From contig JAXMBC010000001.1 of assembly GCA_046350055.1 (NCBI GenBank), positions 4,960,001-5,024,000 on the forward strand: 64,000 nucleotides of DNA, given 5' to 3'. Below, in pieces: positions 8,474 through 17,177 of the stretch. The stretch comes from JAEUIE01 sp046350055. Lineage in GTDB: Bacteria > Planctomycetota > Planctomycetia > Gemmatales > HRBIN36. The position numbers were made by a program, and so were the translations under genes. A model generated the notes under the pieces. The model was given only the letters and a program-made list of their open reading frames with translations, did not search any database and was not told where the DNA came from. Position 1 is the first letter of the stretch; each line of letters begins with the position of its first letter.

Positions 8474-9535
8474 ATGGTTCGTGCGTTTTCCTCCCGGTAC
8501 CGCCTGCTTCTTGCCGTCTGTGCAATGGCATTGCCGACATGGCTGCATGCGGCTGGTGAGTTTGTCTCTGCAAATTTCCATGTCTATGCTCCCACGCAGC
8601 AGATCGCCCAGAAAGTAGGCGAATACGCTGAACGCTGGCGTCGCGAAAAAGCCATGGAGTGGCTGGGACGGGAAATGCCTCGCTGGGGCAAGCGCTGTCC
8701 ACTGCAGGTTACTATCACACCCGCTGGCTCATCCGGTGAAACCACCTTCGCCTTTGATAATGGCTCTATTCTCGATCAGAACATGCAGGTCTCAGGCAGC
8801 CTGGAACGGGTGCTGAACAGTGTCCTACCCCATGAAATTACTCACACGGTGTTCGCCTACAAGTTCCGCCAGCCCCTGCCCCGCTGGGCCGATGAAGGTG
8901 GTTCGGTACTCAGCGAAGACGATCACGAACGGCAGAAGCACGACGATCTCATCCGCCGTTACCTCGCCAAAGGCAACCAGGCTTATCGCCTTCGTACCCT
9001 TATGACCATGATGCAGTATCCGCGCACCGGCGAGGATGTCATCACACTCTATGCCGAAGGCTATTCCGTGTGCCGCTTCCTGGTGGAATCCAGCAGCAAG
9101 CAGGCTTTTCTTGAGTTTCTCTCCGATGCAATGCAGCCTCAATTCGGCTGGGACCGGGCCTTGCAAAAACACTACGGCGTGCGGAATATCGAACAACTGG
9201 AACAAGCCTGGCTCAAATGGATGATGACATGGTGCTCTCCCCAGGCACGATTGAATGGCAGCGGCTCCAATGCCGGTTCAACTATCATTGCCAGCAATCA
9301 GACTACTCCAGGTTCCTCGAACCGCACCACCAGCGAGGTGACACGCAGCAAGCCCAGCGACATGGTCATTCGAGGCGGACAGCCAGACAATGTGGGTGCA
9401 GCCCGTCCGATCAGTAATGGCACACCACCTGCCCGCGCCTGGTCACCTGTGGACGAAGGGACTGCTCCTCCTGCCAGCAACCCCAGCAGTTGGAGACCAC
9501 TGCGAGCATCGCTGGGCCAGCCAGTTCCAAACTAA
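8474..9535 (+). CDS. Exported HExxH zinc metallopeptidase (peptidase MA-like)
   Basis: The 353-aa product starts with a signal peptide (MVRAFSSRYRLLLAVCAMAL) ending near AHAA residue 27. HEITH at 120-124 is the zinc-binding HExxH motif, and RWADEGGS at about 137-144 supplies the downstream glutamate expected of gluzincin/MA-clan peptidases. The catalytic domain runs to about 250; the last 100 residues are a low-complexity Ser/Thr/Pro/Asn tail. It is likely a secreted or periplasmic peptidase; the substrate is unknown. The ATG at 8474 has GGAG 9 bases upstream; upstream in-frame ATGs (8435, 8444) would push the signal peptide inside. It is followed by a strong hairpin. Confidence 0.78.
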   Translation: MVRAFSSRYRLLLAVCAMALPTWLHAAGEFVSANFHVYAPTQQIAQKVGEYAERWRREKAMEWLGREMPRWGKRCPLQVTITPAGSSGETTFAFDNGSILDQNMQVSGSLERVLNSVLPHEITHTVFAYKFRQPLPRWADEGGSVLSEDDHERQKHDDLIRRYLAKGNQAYRLRTLMTMMQYPRTGEDVITLYAEGYSVCRFLVESSSKQAFLEFLSDAMQPQFGWDRALQKHYGVRNIEQLEQAWLKWMMTWCSPQARLNGSGSNAGSTIIASNQTTPGSSNRTTSEVTRSKPSDMVIRGGQPDNVGAARPISNGTPPARAWSPVDEGTAPPASNPSSWRPLRASLGQPVPN

Positions 9536-9549
9536 CGTAGATGTACGAA

Positions 9550-9584
9550 ATAAGGGAGATTCGCATGTCGCGAATCTCCCTTAT
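9550..9584. terminator. Bidirectional intrinsic terminator
   Basis: A perfect 15-bp stem (ATAAGGGAGATTCGC / GCGAATCTCCCTTAT) with a 5-base loop between two converging stop codons at 9535 and 9618. A short T-run (CCCTTTT) lies about 15 bases after it on the plus strand. Confidence 0.75.
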
Positions 9585-9617
9585 GCATTGTTACCCTTTT
9601 GTATCTATCCAGTGCGA

Positions 9618-11240
9618 TTAAGCACCAGCCAGACGGATATCCATTACTGGGCCTTTGATCTTCTTGCGATTGGGGCTGGTGTAAAGCCACACGATGGCTG
9701 CCAGTGCCAGGAAGAAGACGGCATAGATCAGATCACCAAAAGGCCAGCTCTTGGGAAAACTGATGAACATCCGGTATATCCAGCGAAAGGCTGATTCACA
9801 GTAATACAGACCCATCGAGACAGCCCGGCCAGTGCTCCAGTCATTCACATTTTCGCCCACAATCTCGTAGCGGCGTTCAACGGTAAAGAGGCTGATCAGA
9901 CCATCGTTCAGATCCATCTTGCCTTCATTTTCCATCTTGATCCTGCGTGTCTGGTAACCCTGCTTCTCCACTTGCGAGCGGGTCCAGGTCCAGATGGCGT
10001 CTTCACCCTTGAAAAGCAGCCCGAGCTTGGCTTCGTCAGCAGGAGCAGCAGCTACCCGTTCACCTGGCGAAGCAGTGATTTCAGGCTGATTCTTGCTGGC
10101 TTCGTCCACTTTGCCAGGAGCACCTTGGGCTGCTGCCTGCTTATCAGGAGTCTTGGAACCAGAGGCGGAACTCTTGATATCTGCACCTGATTTGGCAGCT
10201 TCGGTTGAACTCTTGATATCAGCAGCGGCCTTGGGACCTGCAGGTGCAGTCTTGGAACCTGATGCAGAACTCTTGATGTCCGGCGTCATGAGAATGACAC
10301 TGGAAAGAACTACGTGATCCGAAAAGCTTAACTGACCGTCCTTCTTGGGGGCATCAGTCTTCGGAGTTTCAGTCTTCGGAGTTTCTGTCTTTGGAGTTTC
10401 TGTCTTTGGAGTTTCGGTCTTAGGCGTTTCCGTCTTACCAGCGTCCGTCTTGGGAGTTTCCGTCTTGGCAGCTTCTGTCTTGCCAGCGGTCTTACCTGCG
10501 TCCTTGCGAGGTGCCTTGGACTTGCTGGCATCCTTGTTCGGAGTAGCAGTCTTGGCCTTGGCCCGCTCCGACGGCAGAACATCGTTCGCTACGGCGCCAC
10601 CACCAATACGAGCGCTACCACCTGCAACATCTTCACCCACGGGGCCAGCAAATTTCTCTGGTGTACGTGCCAGTTCACGATAGGTAGGCTCAGGCAGGAA
10701 ATTAATGAGGAAAGGAAGCAAGATCGCAAACAGCAACAGTAGCTTGGAGAGTGTGCCACGATTGGCCTTCATAGGAAGGGCAATCTCGCTCACCTTCCTG
10801 CCCTGAGACAGGAATTCAACTTTGGCACCAGCCAGCTTGCCCGACATTAATGGCTGAACCACAAACGAGGCGGTGCCACCAGATACTGGAATGATGACAT
10901 GAGGAGGGGTGACAATGGCCCCGGGTGCACTGACTTGCACCACAATTGGTGGATCAAAACCACCCGACTGGGACTGTGGTTTGAAGGGCTCTGGTGCACC
11001 ATTGGCTCCGCCCAGAGTCACTTCAATGGGATGCAGTTTGCCCACACGCATCCGACTGGAGTAACGCACCACTGGGGTGCGCAGGTACTGATTAGAACTT
11101 TGCAGCCGCTGCTCCGAACCGCCCGTGGGACGATTTCCTGTAGGTAATTGCCCGATATTCGGCGAAACGGGCGGGTTCGACGGGGGCTGATACGCAGGAC
11201 CCGCCATCGGGCCGCGACTCGTGGGTGGTTTCGGTTGCAT
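9618..11240 (-). CDS. Membrane protein with Lys/Thr/Pro repeat region
   Basis: The 540-aa protein has a Pro/Gln-rich N-terminus (1-45) and a small beta-rich region (about 50-150, with VTPPHVIIPVSGGTASFVV). A membrane segment (about 163-182, LLLLFAILLPFLINFLP) follows. Then comes a long charged region with KTETP repeats (about 250-295) and SGADIKSSASGSK repeats (about 325-375). A globular stretch (about 400-490) leads to a second membrane segment near the C-terminus (about 505-525). The topology puts the Lys-rich repeat region on one side of the membrane between two anchors. I recognise no family. The region resembles Lys/Ala/Pro-rich linkers of TonB- or histone-H1-like proteins only by composition. 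It converges on the metallopeptidase gene. Confidence 0.65.
   Translation of the reverse strand: MQPKPPTSRGPMAGPAYQPPSNPPVSPNIGQLPTGNRPTGGSEQRLQSSNQYLRTPVVRYSSRMRVGKLHPIEVTLGGANGAPEPFKPQSQSGGFDPPIVVQVSAPGAIVTPPHVIIPVSGGTASFVVQPLMSGKLAGAKVEFLSQGRKVSEIALPMKANRGTLSKLLLLFAILLPFLINFLPEPTYRELARTPEKFAGPVGEDVAGGSARIGGGAVANDVLPSERAKAKTATPNKDASKSKAPRKDAGKTAGKTEAAKTETPKTDAGKTETPKTETPKTETPKTETPKTETPKTDAPKKDGQLSFSDHVVLSSVILMTPDIKSSASGSKTAPAGPKAAADIKSSTEAAKSGADIKSSASGSKTPDKQAAAQGAPGKVDEASKNQPEITASPGERVAAAPADEAKLGLLFKGEDAIWTWTRSQVEKQGYQTRRIKMENEGKMDLNDGLISLFTVERRYEIVGENVNDWSTGRAVSMGLYYCESAFRWIYRMFISFPKSWPFGDLIYAVFFLALAAIVWLYTSPNRKKIKGPVMDIRLAGA
10357..10491 (-). repeat. 15-bp tandem repeat (codes KTETP)
   Basis: Nine units of a 15-base period (GTCTTCGGAGTTTCA on the plus strand and variants) inside the preceding gene. 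They encode KTETP, KTDAP and KTDAG pentapeptides. The central units are nearly identical, so copy number may vary between strains by replication slippage, always in frame. Confidence 0.85.
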
Positions 11241-11394
11241 GACTGATACTCAGGAAAGCAGAGACTAATCCAACTCTTAATCTACTTTATGGGGGACAGA
11301 TAACCACTAGGAACAGCTAAGAATCCTCTGTTTTTCAGAATTCCGTCACTTTCGCTTCGGTATAAGCTGGCCTCTCCATTCTGCAGATGCTTCC

Positions 11395-11400
11395 TATAAT
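11395..11400 (+). promoter_or_regulatory. Possible -10 box of guaA
   Basis: TATAAT ends 6 bases before the guaA ATG at 11407. No good -35 box is visible about 17 bases upstream. If used, transcription would start at or next to the ATG, giving a leaderless mRNA. This would fit the lack of a clear ribosome-binding site before guaA. Confidence 0.3.
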
Positions 11401-11406
11401 GCAGAA

Positions 11407-12960
11407 ATGAAGCCACAGCATCCTGAACGAATCCTCATTCTTGACTTCGGTTCGCAGTTCGTCCAACTGATCGCCCGCCGCGTTCGCGAACTGCATGTCT
11501 ATGCCGAAATAGTTCGGGCAGATCTGCCAGCTGAACGCATTAAAGCTCTGAACCCCACCGGGATCATCTTCTCCGGCAGCCCCTACAGCGTCTACGACCA
11601 GGGCGCCCCCCACTGCGACCCCAAGATTTACGACCTGGGAATCCCCATTCTCGGACTCTGCTACGGCATGCAGCTCGCCTGTTATCAATTGGGAGGAAAG
11701 GTCAAACCAGCTGCTGCCCGTGAATTTGGCCGGGCCCATCTCCAGGTGAAAGAAAATCAGCATCCCCTCCTGCAAGGGCTGCCTCACGAAACCGTCGTCT
11801 GGATGAGCCACGGCGATCAGGTCGTGGATGTTGCCCACGAGTACCAAGTCCTCGCATCCACCAGCACCTGCCCCATCGCGGTCGTACAACACAAAGCCAA
11901 GCCGCTGTATGGCTTGCAGTTTCACCCTGAGGTCAGTCACACTGTCCTGGGCAGCATTCTGCTCAAGAACTTCCTGTACAACATTTGCCATTGCAGCGGG
12001 CAATGGAAAATGTCAGCTTTCGTGCAGCAGAGCATTGCCGACATCAAAGAACGTGTCGGCAGCCATCGTGTCATTTGCGGTCTGTCAGGCGGTGTCGATT
12101 CCGCTGTCACCGCTGCCATGCTGATCAAAGCCATTGGCAATCAGTGTGCCTGTATCTTTGTCGACAATGGCCTGCTCCGTGATGGCGAGCGGGAAGCTGT
12201 CCGGCAGACGTTTACCGATCACTTCAAGGCAGATCTCCATGTCGTTGATGCCCGCGAGCAGTTTCTGTCAGCTCTCAAGGACGTGACAGACCCGCAGAAG
12301 AAGCGTAAACTCATCGGCCACATCTTTATTGATGTCTTTCAAGCAGAAGCCAAACGCATCCAAGGTGCCAAGTACCTGGCACAGGGAACGCTCTATCCTG
12401 ATGTCATCGAGAGCGGTGCCTCTCCCGATGGTCCCGCAGCCACCATCAAAACACATCACAATGTGGGCGGCCTGCCTGAACAACTCGGCTTCGAACTGAT
12501 CGAGCCGTTGCGTGATCTCTTCAAGGATGAGGTCCGCACAATCGGTCTGGAGTTGGGTCTGCCCGAAGACATGGTCTGGCGGCACCCCTTCCCCGGCCCC
12601 GGCCTTGCCGTGAGATGCCTCGGTGCTGTGGAGGAAAGCAAGCTGGCAGTACTTCGCCAGGCAGATGCCATCTTCATGGAAGAACTGCACACCCACAAAC
12701 TCTACCGGGAAGTCTCACAGGCTTTCGCAGTGCTGCTCCCGGTACAATCAGTCGGTGTGATGGGTGATGGCCGCACCTATGACAATGTGGTAGCCCTGCG
12801 AGCCGTGAAGACCGATGACTTCATGACTGCCGACTGGGCTCACCTGCCCCACGAATTCCTGAGCAGGGTTTCCACTAGGATCATCAACGAAGTACGTGGC
12901 GTCAACCGTGTGGCTTACGACATCAGCAGCAAGCCACCGGCGACAATTGAGTGGGAATAG
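11407..12960 (+). CDS. guaA: GMP synthase (glutamine-hydrolysing)
   Basis: The 517-aa cytoplasmic enzyme makes GMP from XMP, ATP and glutamine, the last step of guanine nucleotide synthesis. A class I glutamine amidotransferase domain fills 1-195, with nucleophile Cys85 in GLCYGMQ and His173/Glu175 in FHPEV. The ATP-pyrophosphatase domain follows, with the PP-loop SGGVDS at 227-232. The C-terminal dimerisation domain ends in the canonical KPPATIEWE. Length and all catalytic residues are normal. Upstream sequence has TATAAT very close to the start and no strong ribosome-binding site. It is not in an operon with guaB; it converges on a membrane-protein gene 20 bases away. Confidence 0.98.
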   Translation: MKPQHPERILILDFGSQFVQLIARRVRELHVYAEIVRADLPAERIKALNPTGIIFSGSPYSVYDQGAPHCDPKIYDLGIPILGLCYGMQLACYQLGGKVKPAAAREFGRAHLQVKENQHPLLQGLPHETVVWMSHGDQVVDVAHEYQVLASTSTCPIAVVQHKAKPLYGLQFHPEVSHTVLGSILLKNFLYNICHCSGQWKMSAFVQQSIADIKERVGSHRVICGLSGGVDSAVTAAMLIKAIGNQCACIFVDNGLLRDGEREAVRQTFTDHFKADLHVVDAREQFLSALKDVTDPQKKRKLIGHIFIDVFQAEAKRIQGAKYLAQGTLYPDVIESGASPDGPAATIKTHHNVGGLPEQLGFELIEPLRDLFKDEVRTIGLELGLPEDMVWRHPFPGPGLAVRCLGAVEESKLAVLRQADAIFMEELHTHKLYREVSQAFAVLLPVQSVGVMGDGRTYDNVVALRAVKTDDFMTADWAHLPHEFLSRVSTRIINEVRGVNRVAYDISSKPPATIEWE

Positions 12961-12980
12961 GTGTCCAACTGTGATGGTGG

Positions 12981-14159
12981 TCAACTCTTTGCGCCATCAG
13001 ACTCTGTACTTTTCCCAACACCCAGGAAGCGGCGAAGCCACCTGGGTGGGGGCGGGGCATGCTGAACGATTTCGAGTGGAAGTCCCATCAATTTGCTGAT
13101 CTGCCTTGCAGTCTCCGCATCACAATACGGCCCCATCTGCCTGGCATTATCACCCAGCATCCAGTCGTCATCGGAGCCGACACAGATCAAGCCGACTGCT
13201 AGAATCGCCTGCTTCGACTCACTCCCGGATCGATAGTCATACACACGCACCATCTCGAACTCTTCGAATGGACGTTCTTTCTTCCAGACGGCAAACCATC
13301 CAAAGACTTCCCACACCACACTGACTCGACGGGTGCGTGGATCAATCGTACTTGTGGGGAACAGCGACCCCAGTATCAAGGTGGCAAAGATGAAGAAACC
13401 GAAGAACACGACGGCAATGACGGTGCCAACGACACCTCCACGGGAACAGAGATAACCAAGGAACAAACAGAAGGGGATGACAATGAGATTGTTGAAGACC
13501 CAGCGACGAAACAGTTTGCTGGTTTCTCGCAACACCAGTGGTGCTGCAATTCCACTATCCCCTGGCTCTGTTAACACCTGCGACGGCGTTTGACTCGCCT
13601 CTTCGCCCGGCTCCTCACGCACATACTGACGGCCACGCATCGCACTCTCAACAAGGTGGATGAAGTTCGCCAGGATCCTTACGTTAGAGGCTGGTTCCTG
13701 AAACTCACTCGCAGATAACTTGAACTTCTCTGCCAGTGCAGGTGCATAGAGCCAATGGGCCCACATGCCAAACTTTCCGAGGTTGGTATCGGGTCGGAGC
13801 GTTCCATGTGGGAACATCAACTTATCTTCGATGATGTTCCGAATCTCCAATGCCAATTCTGCCAGCACCGGCGTCCCAGCCACGTTGGAGCAACCTGCCA
13901 CAAACAACTCATCAGGCATCGGCTCAGCACTGGCTACTTTCAGATAGTATCGTTGACTGAACCAGGACCAGATCAACGTTGGCACAGTAAACAGGGCCAG
14001 CATGCCAGCCAAGAAGAGCATCAGTGGAAAATCGTCGTCCTTCTTCTTCCAACTGAGTACCTGCAAGCCCATCAGCCCGATCATCACGGCCGGGATGAGA
14101 ATCGCTGCAAGCAGGAACCATCGTTGCCGTCGCCGAAGAGAGGGTGGAAGTTCGGGCAT
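12981..14159 (-). CDS. Multi-pass membrane protein of unknown function
   Basis: The 392-aa protein has two N-terminal membrane segments (about 17-37 and 46-64). A soluble domain (about 70-215) follows, then a second pair of membrane segments (about 235-280), and a C-terminal cytoplasmic domain that ends with Pro- and Arg-rich sequence. I do not recognise a family. The ATG at 14159 has a weak GAG 6 bases upstream; an in-frame GTG at 14198 would add 13 residues. It is followed on the same strand, upstream, by the DUF1559 gene 57 bases away, so the two may form a transcription unit. Confidence 0.6.
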   Translation of the reverse strand: MPELPPSLRRRQRWFLLAAILIPAVMIGLMGLQVLSWKKKDDDFPLMLFLAGMLALFTVPTLIWSWFSQRYYLKVASAEPMPDELFVAGCSNVAGTPVLAELALEIRNIIEDKLMFPHGTLRPDTNLGKFGMWAHWLYAPALAEKFKLSASEFQEPASNVRILANFIHLVESAMRGRQYVREEPGEEASQTPSQVLTEPGDSGIAAPLVLRETSKLFRRWVFNNLIVIPFCLFLGYLCSRGGVVGTVIAVVFFGFFIFATLILGSLFPTSTIDPRTRRVSVVWEVFGWFAVWKKERPFEEFEMVRVYDYRSGSESKQAILAVGLICVGSDDDWMLGDNARQMGPYCDAETARQISKLMGLPLEIVQHAPPPPRWLRRFLGVGKSTESDGAKS

Positions 14160-14216
14160 GGAAGTCTCAATAGCAAGTAGCCTTTGTGCCTGTTGCACAA
14201 TACAAGTTTGACCTCA

Positions 14217-15095
14217 CTAGGGATTCCCCAAAAAGTCGTCTATGTCACCGATCTCTTCCCCTCCGTTCCAAGTGACGAGCTTGCGAATCTTGGTATTGCT
14301 CAGTTGCTTGTCAGCACGAATGCTGATGACTCTGCCATTAAGAAAACCCAATGTGGTTATTCTGCTCGTTCCTGGAAATGCTCTCAGATACGGTGGAGTG
14401 GTATCGTCCACAAATTCGTCATCGGGCATCGTCCACGGTATGAAGCGGCCTGATTCTGCGATCACTGCGGTATTGGATGTGCCATCGGCAATTGTTATCT
14501 GGCCCAACGTGATCGACTTCTTTTCGAAGATCGTGCCTGGCCCGGTGAGGGCAGATAATTGGGTATGTCCCAGTGGAGCACGTTTTCGCCAGGACTGGTA
14601 ACACTTGGGGATTTTCTCCAGCAGCTTGATGTTGTGAGGACTCGACCAGGGTTCATCAAGTCTGAATTGTCGATACAGATTCTCTTCGTCCAGGTACGGT
14701 AAAAGTGTAACACGCCAACTCAGTAATGGCTTACCTGATGCATTGACAACATTTGTCGTAAGCAGTTTGTTATGATCCTGGTGGTAGTTATGCATTGCGA
14801 TAACGATGTTGCGCACCTGACTGCTACGATGCATGCTGGGAGTGCCATCGCGAATGTAGTCCAGATAGACCGGGATTATCCCCAAATGTGCGAAGAAGAT
14901 GCAAGCGATTGTGAGCCCATCAAGAAGATTAGAGCGAATCGTGATGTGAGCGACTATCTGTGCAATAAGAAACATGCAGTACAGTAGATAATGCTCTTCA
15001 TCGGTAGTGTAGAAATACCAGCAGCATGCCAGTGCAAGCAAAGAGAGGATGTAGGCGAGAGGGCGGCGGGGAGGTGCCGGTGTGGTAGTTGACAT
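14217..15095 (-). CDS. DUF1559 (PulG-like) domain protein, polytopic variant
   Basis: The 292-aa protein carries the hallmark DUF1559 segment AMHNYHQDH at about 94 and then PLLSWRVTLLPYLDEENLY at about 122-141, followed by FRLDEPWSSPHN. The family is greatly expanded in planctomycetes and resembles type II secretion pseudopilins. Here, instead of the usual single N-terminal prepilin-like helix, about three hydrophobic segments precede the domain (residues 12-30, 36-52 and 58-78), so it is probably a membrane-anchored variant. No prepilin cleavage motif is visible. It lies next to the insertion-sequence array and its start is 120 bases from the first copy. Function of the family is unknown. 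Confidence 0.85.
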   Translation of the reverse strand: MSTTTPAPPRRPLAYILSLLALACCWYFYTTDEEHYLLYCMFLIAQIVAHITIRSNLLDGLTIACIFFAHLGIIPVYLDYIRDGTPSMHRSSQVRNIVIAMHNYHQDHNKLLTTNVVNASGKPLLSWRVTLLPYLDEENLYRQFRLDEPWSSPHNIKLLEKIPKCYQSWRKRAPLGHTQLSALTGPGTIFEKKSITLGQITIADGTSNTAVIAESGRFIPWTMPDDEFVDDTTPPYLRAFPGTSRITTLGFLNGRVISIRADKQLSNTKIRKLVTWNGGEEIGDIDDFLGNP

Positions 15096-15140
15096 GGCTG
15101 CAGCGTACTCGATTTAGCATCGAGCAGCCAATCAAATACC

Positions 15141-15163
15141 GTCCCCGGTCGGATACCGGGGAC
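15141..15163. repeat. GTCCCCGGT palindrome (dispersed family)
   Basis: A 9-bp perfect stem GTCCCCGGT / ACCGGGGAC with a 5-base loop, just upstream of the DUF1559 start and before the insertion-sequence array. The same core occurs at 22033, 24901, 24991 and 27917. Confidence 0.65.
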
Positions 15164-15198
15164 GCAGTGCATATTTTCAAATGCAATGGTGAGAGTCG

Positions 15199-15217
15199 TC
15201 ACAGCCCGCGGCGCTAG
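15199..15217. repeat. Left half of the interrupted target palindrome
   Basis: TCACAGCCCGCGGCGCTAG. Joined to 21168-21186 across the array (sharing CTAG), it restores a perfect 34-bp palindrome that was the insertion target. The match continues imperfectly outward (GTGAG and TGCAA on both sides). Confidence 0.85.
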
Positions 15218-17173
15218 CCCCACATTCCGCACCTTGGGTCGTGGGGCAAGGTGGGGAAGGCGGGGTCAATGTATCATCCGGAGGGGCGGTGGGGGAGGAG
15301 TTGTCGGTGGAGGGAGGGGAAGCGGAGTGACACGAGGATGTCACGTTGACGGGGATTCACTTGCGACGGCGTCATGACATTGCGGCCTGCTTCTGTCCAG
15401 GTGATGATGGGGCAGGTGCGGAAGGCACGCTCCAGGACTTCGGCGGTCATGCGACGTTCACTCTGTTCCTGATCTTCGGCATGGCGGAGACGGTAGCGAC
15501 GTTCCACGACCTGACGGAATTGCAGGGCGAGCATCAGTAAACAGACCAGCGCCTCCACGCGGCGGGGCGATTTGAGGAACACGGGTGCCACGGCCAGCGG
15601 CGTCTTGTATTCGTGATGCGACCGTTCGATATACGCCTGCTGTTTGTAAATGGTGAACAGGGCGTCGCCACTCGTCGTCTGCGGAGCGGTGGTCACCAGG
15701 GCAGCGAGGCCATCGTAGCGGGCATCCGCTGTCGCCGCCGCTTCGTCGAAGCTCCAGACAAGACGATGCTTGGCCCGCTGATGTCCGCTTTTGGGCTGGG
15801 GCAGCGCGGCCTGTTCTTCGGGGTCAGCGGCACCATCTCATAGGTGAAGAATGACTTCACCGCTCTCTTGCCCATCAGCGCCGCCACCTGCTGGTGAATC
15901 TTCACCGGCGTGCATTGCGGATGGCCTCGCAACAGCTTCTCGTTCAGCTTCTGAAGTCCGGCCTTCACCGTGGCGATGTTCTTCTCGCGTCGCTGTCCCG
16001 CTTCACGCCAACCAGCAGTGCTCTTGACGAAGATGACCCGTGCCGCGATGGGCTGCTTCTTCCCTGCCGTCGGCTGCGGATCGATGACGTCATGGTCGAT
16101 CACCGCCAGTTCGTAATGATCCTTCACCAGCGACGACTGACAGGCGCGGCGGCGCTGCTGTTCCTGCGACAGATAGCTGGCCTGCTTCCACGGTAGCGAT
16201 TCGGCGTGCTGGTCGTAGAGCTTCTGGTAGTCGTTCCAGGGCACGGCGCAGAGCACATGACGACCATCGCGATGCAGGCGGGCGACATGCTCCGCTGAGA
16301 ACGTGCCGCGGTCGGAAGTCATCAGCAAACCTTCGGGCAGCGGCAGCAGACGCTTCATCAGATCGTACTGCTCGCGCATGGCGGTCTGGCCGTTGCGGTT
16401 GCCATCAAGCGGATGCACGAAGACCGGCACGAAGTTGATGTCATCGACAAAGGCCGCGACGCCGATGTTGATCATGCGACGACGGCTGAGGTAGCCGTGG
16501 CCCAGATGCGCCGGCGGCAGGGCGGCATCCTGCGGTGTGGCTTCTCGCGGCGAAAGCGCGCGGACGAGGCGTTGAACTATCGTAGCTGCCGGTGAAGGTA
16601 AGGTGGGTGGGATCGAAGTGGAGCCGCGTGAGTTGGAGGTCGGCCCACTTCAGGGTCGCCGTGGTGACATGGGCCAGCAGCGAATGGCGATGGTCGAAGA
16701 AGGCGTCGAGCGCGCGACCGAGACGATCATCGTTGAGCTTGTCGGCGGGGATGCCTTGCAACGCGGCCACTCCCGACTCTTCGGCCCACTGGGCCACGTT
16801 CATCAAGGCGAGGGGATGATTCAGCCGCGCGTGCAACAGCAATTGCAACACCTGGCCGTGGGAATACTCCTGCTGTGGATCGCGCGGCAGGTGCTGATCA
16901 AAGAGCGACGGCAAATCCAGTTCGTGGAACAGCGGCTGATACAACGGCCACGGCCCCAGGTTGCACACCGCCATCTCGGCTGCCGCCGACTGACTCAGCA
17001 TCGCGACTTCTCCACGTCCGTGCGAAGTTCCCGTTGCGCGTCATTGAGGTGCACCGCATTCTAGTAAAGACCACACTGTCTGCTCGACAGGAGTTTGGGT
17101 TGCGGATAATATCCTGAAACAAAACACCGTCGCCCACCACCGAGCCCGATTGAACAAGGTGCGGAATGTGGGG
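15218..17173 (-). mobile_element. IS1634-like element, copy 1
   Basis: A 1956-bp element bounded by inverted repeats beginning CCCCACATTCCGCACCTT (15218-15235) and ending in the complement (17156-17173). GCTAGC lies at both edges, either a 6-bp target duplication or a CTAG duplication plus the palindromic ends. It is the first of three head-to-tail copies. It carries one transposase gene on the minus strand, broken by frameshifts. Confidence 0.85.
15274..17001 (-). pseudogene. IS1634-like transposase, copy 1 (two frameshifts)
   Basis: The reconstructed product would be about 575 aa. It has a DUF4277-like N-terminal domain (LGPWPLYQPLFHELDLPSLFDQHLP in pieces) and a DDE-type core, including GSYDSS, INIGVAAFVDD, LLMTSDRGTFS and, near the C-terminus, YIERSHHEYKTPL, where the ERSH glutamate is a likely catalytic acid. 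Compared with copies 2 and 3, copy 1 has one extra base at about 16555-16563 (GCGCGCGG versus GCGCGGG) and one missing base at about 15819-15824. It is therefore three open frames: 17001-16441, 16475-15693 and 15696-15274. It probably cannot make active transposase without recoding, or the indels are consensus errors. Confidence 0.8.
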
Positions 17174-17177
17174 CTAG

